A stretch of 64,000 nucleotides of DNA from Pseudomonadota bacterium. GTDB lineage: Bacteria; Pseudomonadota; Gammaproteobacteria; Burkholderiales; Rhodocyclaceae. Location: NCBI GenBank assembly GCA_018241685.1, contig JAFEDJ010000054.1, positions 372,001-436,000 on the forward strand, written 5' to 3'. The translations under genes were made by a program, and so were the position numbers. The notes beneath the pieces were generated by a model that had not been told where the DNA came from, made no database searches, and saw only the letters and a program-made list of their open reading frames with translations. Of this stretch, positions 27,139 to 34,693 are shown piece by piece. Within the stretch, counting starts at the first letter, position 1. Each line of letters begins with the position of its first letter.

Positions 27139-30100
27139 ACATCTTGCTGATCTCCCAGTGCAGCAAGAACGCGCTCATCGAAACCCGGCGGATCATCGAC
27201 CAGTTCGCCGAACGCCGCGGAGAGCGCACTTGGCAGACGCCCATCACCCAGGCCGGCCTCGACACCCTGTACCGCCTGCTGCGCAAAACCGCCCGCAAAA
27301 ACACCGCTGTAGCCTGCCACTGGATACGCGGCAAGGACCACAGCGAACTGCTGTGGGTTGTTGGCGATGCCCGCCAGTTCAACGCCCAGGGCGCGGTGCC
27401 GACCAACGCGACCCGACGCAACATCCTGCGCAGCCACGACGAAAACGACTGGCATTCGGGAGAGGACATCCGCCTGCTGGCCCGCCTGGCGGCCCTGTTC
27501 CACGATCTGGGAAAGGCCAACCAGGCTTTCCAGGACAAACTCGCCAGCGGTCTGCCCGTCGCCGATCCATTTCGCCACGAATGGGTGTCCCTACGCCTGT
27601 TCGAGGCCTTCGTCGGCAAGGACTGCACCAGCGACCGGGCATGGCTGCAACGTTTGATCGACCTGGACGGTAGCGAATCGGCGCAGGTTCTGACGGCGCT
27701 CCTGAAAGACGGCCAGAGCAGCCCACAAGGACCTTTTGCCACCCTGAAGTTGCCCCTGGCCCGGATGATCGGCTGGCTGATCGTCAGCCACCATCGCCTG
27801 CCCACACCCGTCATCGACAGCGATAAAGACCGGCTGCTCAAGCCCCAAGGCCTGAACACACTGCCGGGCGGCATCGTGCATGGCTGGTGCGGCAGCCGGC
27901 TCGACGATACCGATGCCAAGCTGCAGGCCGCCTGCTGGCGCTTCAAGGCCCTGCCTTTCGACAGCCGCCACTGGCGGGAACACGTGGGCAAGACCGCTGC
28001 CGCCATTCTCAAGCGCCCCACCTTGCTGGATGCCGGCGCCGAGGCGAGCCTGGCCAGCCCATATGTCATGCACCTGGCACGGCTGGCCCTGATGCTGGCC
28101 GACCATTACTACTCCTCCCAAGCCAGCCACGCCCGCTATGGAGATCCGCTCCGCCGGGGCAGCAAACCCCTCTACGCCAACACCCTGCGCGAAAAAGGCG
28201 CCCCACCCCGCCTCAACCAGCGTCTCGACGAACACCTGATCGGCGTCGGCGTCAATGCCAGCCGGCTCATGCACAGCCTGCCGAGGATGGAGCGCAGTCT
28301 TCCACGCATCGCCCGCCACAAGGGCTTCCGGGGGCGCAGTGCCGGCGCCTTCCGCTGGCAGAACACCGCTTTCGACCTGGCGGAAAGCCTGCGCGACAAA
28401 GCAGCGGAACACGGTTTCTTCGGGGTCAACCTGGCGTCCACCGGCTGCGGCAAGACCTTCGCCAACGCCCGCATCCTTTACGGGCTGGCCGACCCGCAAC
28501 TGGGCGCACGCTTTACCGTAGCCCTCGGCCTGCGCAGCCTGACCTTGCAGACGGGTGACGCCTACCGGGAACGCCTCCACCTCGGCCCGGAAGACCTGGC
28601 TGTACTGGTTGGCGGCGCGGCCAGCCGTGCGCTGCATGAGCACTACAAGGCCCGTGCCCGCGATTTCGCTGCGAACGGCAGCGAATCCGCCCGCGATCTA
28701 CTGCCGGAGTACAACCACGTCCGCTACGAAGGCAGCCTCGAAGACGGACCGCTCAAACGCTGGCTGCAACAGGGCAAACAGGGACTGCAGGCAGGCAGTC
28801 TGCTGAATGCACCGGTACTCGTGTGCACCGTCGACCACCTGATGCCGGCCTGCGAGAGCACCCGCGGTGGACACCAGATCCTGCCGATGCTGCGCCTCAT
28901 GTCGTCGGACCTGGTGCTCGACGAACCCGACGACTTCGATGTCGCGGACCTGCCCGCGCTGACGCGCCTGGTCCATTGGGCAGGCATGCTGGGCAGCCGG
29001 GTTCTGCTGTCGTCGGCCACCCTGCCGCCGGCGCTGGTGCAGGGCCTGTATCTCGCCTACTGCGCCGGCCGCCGCGAATTCCAGCGCCACCGGGGACGTC
29101 CCGGCATCGGCTCGGATGTGTGCTGCGCCTGGTTCGACGAATTCGGCGCCTCAACCAGCAGCCACGGGGACGATCCGGAGGGCACAGGTTTCCTGGACAG
29201 CCATGCGGCCTTTGTCAGCAAGCGCATCGCCCGCCTGGCCGCTACAAAGGAAGTGCGTCGCCGCGGCGCCATCCTCGATCTACCCGCGATCCCGACCAAG
29301 GCGCTGGACCCGGCCGGCCGTCAGGCCGAGATCGCCCAACAGCTCGCCATCCTCCTCCGCGACGAGGCACTGGCGCTCCACCGCCAGCATCACGACAGCG
29401 ACGCGGCCACCGGCAAGCGGGTGAGCTTCGGCCTCATCCGCATGGCCAACATCGACCCGCTGTTCGACGTGGCTCGCAGCCTGTTTGCGCTGGGTGCGCC
29501 CGCAGGCTACCAGATCCACCTGTGCGTCTATCACGCTCGCCATCCCATGCTGGTCCGGGCCGAGATCGAGCGGGAACTGGACGTCACGCTCAAGCGGCAT
29601 CGGCCTGAAGCCGTCTTCAACCTTGCCGGCATCCGCGACAGGCTGGACAGCAGCACCGCCACCGATCATCTCTTCATCGTGCTGGCCACCGCGGTGGCGG
29701 AAGTCGGCCGCGACCACTGCTACGACTGGGCCATTGTCGAACCGTCGTCCATGCGCTCCATCATCCAGCTGGCCGGCCGGGTCAAACGTCACCGCCCTTT
29801 CGACTGCCCGCCCGAACACGCAAACATCCTGCTGTTGGGCAGCAACGTCAAAAGCCTCAAACAGGATGGTGCAGGCCCCGCGTTCTGCCAGCCGGGTTTC
29901 GAAAGCCGGGATTTCCCCCTCAAGACCCACGCCCTGCGCGAGCTGCTCACCCCCGAGCAATGGCAGGCCATCGATGCCCGCAGCCGCATCCAGGCCCGCG
30001 CAACGCTCGACGCGTCGGGCAGCCTGGTCGATCTCGAACACGCCCGCCTCGCCGACCTCATGCTGGGCGCCAGCGACGCTGCGCAACGACAGCTCCCGGT

Positions 30101-30491
30101 CCACTGGTGGTGGACCACCCACGCCCATCTCTCCGGCGCACTACAAAACCGCAGCCGCTTCCGCGCCGATCCCAAAGGCCATCAGACCTTCTTCCTGAAA
30201 CCCGATGAAGACGGCGACAGCACCGAGTTCATATGGCTGGAGCCGACAGGCAAGGAACTCCCGGTGGAATCCAACCTGCTCCAGCGCATCGCGGATGCCG
30301 ACTTGCGAACCGGCTCCGGCATCGACTGCTGGGCCGCGCCCGACTACCTGAGCGCCCTGCAAACCCTGGCCGAAAACCTCGGCATGGAGCCGCTCGATTG
30401 CGCCCGCCGCTTCGGCACCGTCGACCTCCCCGGCCGCGAACCCGAACGCTGGCGCTACCACCCGGCGCTGGGATTCAGCCGGGCGGGATGA
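27135..30491 (+). CDS. cas3: Cas2-Cas3 fusion nuclease-helicase, type I-F
   Basis: An 1118-residue fusion found only in type I-F. Residues 1-95 are the Cas2 domain (MNILLISQCSKNAL start), which joins Cas1 in spacer capture. The HD nuclease follows, with H123-D124 in ALFHDLGKANQ. The superfamily 2 helicase has Walker A ASTGCGKT near 435-441, the Walker B box LVLDEPDDFD near 595, motif III SSATLPP and motif VI QLAGRVKRHR. A C-terminal accessory domain ends the protein. It unwinds and degrades DNA that Cascade has marked. All key residues are present, so it should be active. Confidence 0.97.
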   Translation: MNILLISQCSKNALIETRRIIDQFAERRGERTWQTPITQAGLDTLYRLLRKTARKNTAVACHWIRGKDHSELLWVVGDARQFNAQGAVPTNATRRNILRSHDENDWHSGEDIRLLARLAALFHDLGKANQAFQDKLASGLPVADPFRHEWVSLRLFEAFVGKDCTSDRAWLQRLIDLDGSESAQVLTALLKDGQSSPQGPFATLKLPLARMIGWLIVSHHRLPTPVIDSDKDRLLKPQGLNTLPGGIVHGWCGSRLDDTDAKLQAACWRFKALPFDSRHWREHVGKTAAAILKRPTLLDAGAEASLASPYVMHLARLALMLADHYYSSQASHARYGDPLRRGSKPLYANTLREKGAPPRLNQRLDEHLIGVGVNASRLMHSLPRMERSLPRIARHKGFRGRSAGAFRWQNTAFDLAESLRDKAAEHGFFGVNLASTGCGKTFANARILYGLADPQLGARFTVALGLRSLTLQTGDAYRERLHLGPEDLAVLVGGAASRALHEHYKARARDFAANGSESARDLLPEYNHVRYEGSLEDGPLKRWLQQGKQGLQAGSLLNAPVLVCTVDHLMPACESTRGGHQILPMLRLMSSDLVLDEPDDFDVADLPALTRLVHWAGMLGSRVLLSSATLPPALVQGLYLAYCAGRREFQRHRGRPGIGSDVCCAWFDEFGASTSSHGDDPEGTGFLDSHAAFVSKRIARLAATKEVRRRGAILDLPAIPTKALDPAGRQAEIAQQLAILLRDEALALHRQHHDSDAATGKRVSFGLIRMANIDPLFDVARSLFALGAPAGYQIHLCVYHARHPMLVRAEIERELDVTLKRHRPEAVFNLAGIRDRLDSSTATDHLFIVLATAVAEVGRDHCYDWAIVEPSSMRSIIQLAGRVKRHRPFDCPPEHANILLLGSNVKSLKQDGAGPAFCQPGFESRDFPLKTHALRELLTPEQWQAIDARSRIQARATLDASGSLVDLEHARLADLMLGASDAAQRQLPVHWWWTTHAHLSGALQNRSRFRADPKGHQTFFLKPDEDGDSTEFIWLEPTGKELPVESNLLQRIADADLRTGSGIDCWAAPDYLSALQTLAENLGMEPLDCARRFGTVDLPGREPERWRYHPALGFSRAG

Positions 30492-30519
30492 CCAGACCAA
30501 TTTCTGAAGGAGAGACCGA

Positions 30520-31878
30520 ATGGAAGAAGCGCCACACCCCCTTTCACCCCCCGGTGAAAGCCAGCGGATCCGGGCCGAGATTGCACGTTTTCTACAGGAA
30601 GAACGACTCAAACCAAAGCTGGATAAGCTGAATGCAAAGCGTGCTAACAACTCAATCGCTGAAGATGACTATTGGCAGCAACGCGCCGAATATGAACTTG
30701 AGTGCACTCCAGAAACGTGGTTTCGGTATGCCGCGAAGGAGGTGACTCGCTTGCAGGAGGTTACCCACCCTGTAAAGTTTTCTCACCCACAGGCTAGCGG
30801 TGCAATCAGCATTAATGCAGTCGGCCAATCAAATGCGAAACCGTGGGAAGTAGGCACACATGTACTTGGCGACAAACCAGCGCTGGATGTTGCATGCACA
30901 GACGCCAAGTATTTGCCGATCTACAAATTTCTATCTTTAGATGTCGATGGCCGCTCATTGATTGAGAGAGCAATCGACGCAGATCAGGCATTTGCAGATG
31001 CACTATCAGACGATAGCGCACATGCAGCCGCTCTAATGTCGGCCTTCGCAACGCTTCCACTCCCCAAAGTCTCCCCCTCCTCCCACAAACTCGCCAAGCA
31101 ACTCTACTGGCCCGTACAGGAAGGCACGTATCACCTGCTGGCGCCGCTGTTTTCCTCATCGCTGGCCCATGCGGTCTACAAGCGCATCAACGATGACCGC
31201 TTTTCCGACCAAGCCAAAGCTGCACGGGACGCCCGACGAAACAAGGAAGCGTTTTCCGGCACCAGCCACGACTATCGCAACCTGATCATCCAGAGCTTCG
31301 GTGGCTCGAAGCCACAAAACATCAGTCAACTGAATAGCGAACGCCGGGGCGAAAACTACTTGCTGGCGTCCGTCCCGCCGACCTGGGAGTCGCCCGCCCT
31401 CCGCCCACCCCTCAAAGTCGACACGGTCTTCTCCCGCTATTTCGAGCGACGCCGGGAAGTCCGCCGTCTGACCGAAGCCCTCCGCGATTTCCTGAAGCGG
31501 GTGGCGAATGCCGACAGCAACCTGCGCATCCGGCAGACCCGCGCCGAGCTGGTCGACGACCTATGCGGCGAAGTCCTGCACTTTGCCGCCGAGTTGCAAC
31601 GTTACCTGGAACCCGGCTGGTCCGCCGCCCCCGACTGCCGGCTCAACCTGGCCGAGCGCTGCTGGCTGGACCCCGCCCGCAGCCAGAGCGACGAGGACTT
31701 TGCCGCTCATCGCAGGCAAGGGGACTGGAAAGACGAGGTCTGCCTGCGCTTCGGTAACTGGCTCAATGCCCGCCTGCAAACCGACCAGACCCACTTCGGT
31801 GGCCCGGAGGCCCTCGCCTGGCAGGCCGTCCTGGGCAGCGAACTCAAACTGTTGCGCGAGGAATTCGACGATGAGTGA
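30520..31878 (+). CDS. csy1: Cas8f (Csy1), large subunit of type I-F Cascade
   Basis: A 452-residue Csy1, which holds the crRNA 5' end with Cas5f and reads the PAM. The C-terminal two-thirds is typical: RNLIIQSFGGSKPQNISQLNSE, then the four-helix region DFLKRVANADSNLRIRQTRAELVDDL. It is slightly longer than P. aeruginosa Csy1 (about 434). The start MEEAPHPLSPPGES has AAGGAGA upstream. The 5' 500 bases or so (about 30590-31075) are much AT-richer (43-50% in the parts I counted) than the rest of the operon, so the gene looks mosaic. It overlaps csy2 by eight bases. Confidence 0.95.
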   Translation: MEEAPHPLSPPGESQRIRAEIARFLQEERLKPKLDKLNAKRANNSIAEDDYWQQRAEYELECTPETWFRYAAKEVTRLQEVTHPVKFSHPQASGAISINAVGQSNAKPWEVGTHVLGDKPALDVACTDAKYLPIYKFLSLDVDGRSLIERAIDADQAFADALSDDSAHAAALMSAFATLPLPKVSPSSHKLAKQLYWPVQEGTYHLLAPLFSSSLAHAVYKRINDDRFSDQAKAARDARRNKEAFSGTSHDYRNLIIQSFGGSKPQNISQLNSERRGENYLLASVPPTWESPALRPPLKVDTVFSRYFERRREVRRLTEALRDFLKRVANADSNLRIRQTRAELVDDLCGEVLHFAAELQRYLEPGWSAAPDCRLNLAERCWLDPARSQSDEDFAAHRRQGDWKDEVCLRFGNWLNARLQTDQTHFGGPEALAWQAVLGSELKLLREEFDDE

Positions 31879-32926
31879 CCCCTTCGTCCAGCCCGACGGG
31901 CTGCTAATCCTGCACCACCTTAAGGTGCAAAACGCCAATGCCATCTCCAGCCCCCTGACCTGGGGCTTTCCATCACCGACCGCGCTCCTTGGTTTCGTCC
32001 ACGCACTGGAACGACGCCTCGCCGCGGCATTCAATGTGAGCTTCAGCGGCGTGGGCATCGTCTGCCATGCCTTCGAAGCCCAGACCTTCCAGCCGAATCG
32101 CCGCCAGCACCGCGTCTTCACCCAGACCCGCAACCCGGTCTATCTGAAGCGTGATGCAGCCAAGTTCATCGCCGAAGGCACACCGGCAGCCATCGTCGAA
32201 GAAGGCCGGGCCCACCTCGAAGTGAGTCTGGTCATCAGCGTACAGGGATACTTCGAGGAGGCACTGCAGGAACAGGCTTTTGCCGATGCCGCATACGACG
32301 CGGCCCTGGGCATGCGGATCGCGGGCGGCAGTGTGCTCCCCGCCTCCGGCGCTCGAGGCAGCCGCCCCGAATGGGTGAGTTGGCCTGTGGTGGCGGAGGA
32401 CCGTCGCAAGACCTTTGCACGCCTGCGACGGCGCCTGCTGCCGGGCTTCGCACTGGTCCACCGGCCCGACCTGCTGGGCGAGCGCATGAATTCCCTACGC
32501 GAAACCGATGCACGAACAACAGCGCTCGACGCCCTGCTCGATCTGACGCGCCTCAACTACACCCCGACGCAGCCTGCGGACGGAACCCCCTTGGAAGACG
32601 GCAAGGTGGAATGGCTGACGGAAAAGCGCCCCGGCTGGCTGGTGCCGCTGCCGATCGGCTATGCCGGCATTTCCCAACTCTACGGGCCGGGCGAAGTAGG
32701 CAGTGCCCGTGACGACGCAACGCCCTTCCGCTTCGTGGAAAGCCTGTATTCCCTCGGACAGTGGATCGGCCCCCACCGCCTGAACCAGCTCGACCAACTG
32801 CTGTGGCACAGCAGCGCCAAGCCCGAAGCCGGGCTCTACCGCTGCGTCAATCGCTACGCCGACCTCATAGAAGCCCCTAGCGCTCTCCCCACCGAACCCG
32901 AATCGACCACTCTTCAAGGAGCTTAA
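31871..32926 (+). CDS. csy2: Cas5f (Csy2), type I-F Cascade
   Basis: A 351-residue Csy2, the Cas5-type subunit that caps the crRNA 5' handle next to Csy1. The start MSDPFVQPDGLLILHHLKVQNANAI is the normal Csy2 N-terminus (LLILxHLKVQNANAI), in an ATGAGTGA overlap with csy1. The glycine-rich loop and the late LYGPGEVGSARDDATPFRFVES segment (in the usual place) are present. A longer frame reading back into csy1 is rejected. It ends two bases before csy3. Confidence 0.95.
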   Translation: MSDPFVQPDGLLILHHLKVQNANAISSPLTWGFPSPTALLGFVHALERRLAAAFNVSFSGVGIVCHAFEAQTFQPNRRQHRVFTQTRNPVYLKRDAAKFIAEGTPAAIVEEGRAHLEVSLVISVQGYFEEALQEQAFADAAYDAALGMRIAGGSVLPASGARGSRPEWVSWPVVAEDRRKTFARLRRRLLPGFALVHRPDLLGERMNSLRETDARTTALDALLDLTRLNYTPTQPADGTPLEDGKVEWLTEKRPGWLVPLPIGYAGISQLYGPGEVGSARDDATPFRFVESLYSLGQWIGPHRLNQLDQLLWHSSAKPEAGLYRCVNRYADLIEAPSALPTEPESTTLQGA

Positions 32927-32928
32927 GC

Positions 32929-33987
32929 ATGGCCAAGACCGAACTCTCTACCGCCTCCGTTCTCGCCTTCGAACGCAAGCTCGATCCTTCCGACGGCCTC
33001 TTCAGCGCCGGACGCTGGAATGACACCGCCAATGGCGCCCAGTGGCCGACGGTAGGTATCCACGAGAAATCCGTGCGCGGCACCATCTCCAACCGCCTCA
33101 AGACCAAGGATCAGGACCCGGCCAAGCTCGACGCCTCCATCCAGTCGCCCAACCTCCAGACCGTGGACGTGGCAACCCTGCCCAACGACGCGGACACCCT
33201 GCGCCTGCGCTTCACCCTGCGGGTACTCGGTGGCGCCGGCGTTCCCGCCGCATGCAACAACGCTGCCTACCAGGCCAAGCTCGAGAGCACCCTGCAAAGC
33301 TACAAGGACGCTCCTGGCTTCGGCGAGCTGGCCCGCCGCTATGCGATCAATCTGGCCAATGGTCGCTTCCTGTGGCGCAACCGGGTTGGCGCCGAGCAGA
33401 TCCTCGTCGAAGTACGGCAACTGCAACAAGGCGAAGTACGTCAAGCATGGACCTTCGATGCCCTGAGCTTCAGCCTGCGGGATTTCAGCGTCCCGAACGG
33501 TGCGGAAGATGCCATCGCTCAACTGACGGCCACCATCGAACAAGGCCTGGCCGGCCAAGGCCATACCCTGCTCGAAGTCGTGGCCTACGCACGGGTCGGC
33601 GACGGGCAGGAGATCTATCCGTCCCAGGAGTTGATTCTCGACAAGGGCGACAAGAAAGGACAGAAGAGCAAGACCCTCTACGCCGTCGGCGACGACAAGA
33701 ACCCCGTCGCCGCCATGCACAGCCAAAAGATCGGCAACGCCCTGCGCACCATCGATACCTGGTACCCCGTGGAAGACGGTGAAACCCTGGGGCCCATCGC
33801 CGTGGAGCCCTACGGCTCGGTGACGAACCAGGGCAAGGCCTATCGGCAACCCAAGGCCAAGGCGGACTTCTACTCCCTGCTCGACGGCTGGGTCCTGAAG
33901 GACAAGGCACCCACCGAAGGCGACCAGCACTTCGTCATGGCGATCTTCATCCGTGGCGGCGTCTTTGGCGACAGCGACAAAGAATGA
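32929..33987 (+). CDS. csy3: Cas7f (Csy3), backbone subunit of type I-F Cascade
   Basis: A 352-residue Csy3. Six copies coat the spacer part of the crRNA in a Cascade complex. The start MAKTELSTASVLAFERKLDPSDG is typical, and the RNA-binding VRGTISNRLK, the AYRQP segment and the REVRQAW-like thumb (EVRQLQQGEVRQAWTF) are visible. Length is the family norm (about 340-350). GAGCTTAAGC precedes the ATG with an AAGGAGC site. Confidence 0.96.
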   Translation: MAKTELSTASVLAFERKLDPSDGLFSAGRWNDTANGAQWPTVGIHEKSVRGTISNRLKTKDQDPAKLDASIQSPNLQTVDVATLPNDADTLRLRFTLRVLGGAGVPAACNNAAYQAKLESTLQSYKDAPGFGELARRYAINLANGRFLWRNRVGAEQILVEVRQLQQGEVRQAWTFDALSFSLRDFSVPNGAEDAIAQLTATIEQGLAGQGHTLLEVVAYARVGDGQEIYPSQELILDKGDKKGQKSKTLYAVGDDKNPVAAMHSQKIGNALRTIDTWYPVEDGETLGPIAVEPYGSVTNQGKAYRQPKAKADFYSLLDGWVLKDKAPTEGDQHFVMAIFIRGGVFGDSDKE

Positions 33988-33998
33988 CGGAGGCACCA

Positions 33999-34562
33999 AT
34001 GGATGCTTTTGTTGATCTCCGTCTTCTGCCCGATCCAGAGTTTCCAGCCACAACCCTGATGAATGCGCTCTTCAGCAAGTTTCACCGGGGCCTCGTACGC
34101 TTCGGCGAGGGCAACATCGGCGTGAGCTTTCCGGAGGTCGGGGACGGAGCCCGCAGCCTCGGCACCCAGCTGCGCCTGCACGGCAAGGCGGACGCACTGC
34201 AGGGCTTCATGGACAGCAACTGGATGCAAGGCATGCGTGATCACATCCACATCGGCAGCCCCGCACCGGTTCCGGCGGGCGCGCGCCACCGGATCGTACG
34301 GCGCGTGCAGGCCAAGAGCAGCCCCGAACGGCTACGCCGACGCCTGATCGCCCGCAAGGGAATCTCGGACGCCGAAGCCCACCTAGCCATCCCAGACAGC
34401 GCCGCCAAAACCCTGGCCCTGCCCTTCATCCTGCTCAAGAGCCAAAGCACCGGCCAGCAGTTTCCACTGTTCGTAGAACACCTGCCCGTGCAGGACAACG
34501 CCCAAGCTGGAGTATTCAGCGCCTACGGCCTCAGCACAAACGGAACCATCCCCTGGTTCTGA
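33999..34562 (+). CDS. cas6f: Cas6f (Csy4), crRNA-processing endoribonuclease
   Basis: A 187-residue Csy4 that cuts each repeat RNA at the base of its hairpin and stays bound. The residues of the P. aeruginosa enzyme are at the same numbers: H29, S148, S150, F155 and Y176, in FSKFHRGL, LKSQSTGQQF and FSAYGL. The arginine-rich helix VQAKSSPERLRRRL that reads the hairpin is intact. The start MDAFVDLRLLPDPEFP at 33999 is chosen over the one at 33984 because it has GGAGG upstream and aligns with Csy4. Last gene before the leader. Confidence 0.96.
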   Translation: MDAFVDLRLLPDPEFPATTLMNALFSKFHRGLVRFGEGNIGVSFPEVGDGARSLGTQLRLHGKADALQGFMDSNWMQGMRDHIHIGSPAPVPAGARHRIVRRVQAKSSPERLRRRLIARKGISDAEAHLAIPDSAAKTLALPFILLKSQSTGQQFPLFVEHLPVQDNAQAGVFSAYGLSTNGTIPWF

Positions 34563-34693
34563 CCCTTTTTTTGCCCCCTCCAGCAAATCATTGATTTTAA
34601 ATGGCTTGCTGGAGGGCGTTTACCTTAGGGGTAACGAGACAAAGAAATGGGTTTTTCTTTAAAAATCAGGATCCAAGACTGAGGTAACATCTA
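34563..34693 (+). promoter_or_regulatory. CRISPR leader with inverted repeat and IHF-like site
   Basis: These 131 A/T-rich bases lie between cas6f and the first repeat. An 11-bp inverted repeat, CCCTCCAGCAA (34576-34586) and TTGCTGGAGGG (34606-34616), encloses AATCATTGATTTTA, close to the IHF consensus. Type I-F acquisition uses IHF to bend the leader, which supports this as the leader side. The decayed last repeat at the other end agrees. Confidence 0.75.
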
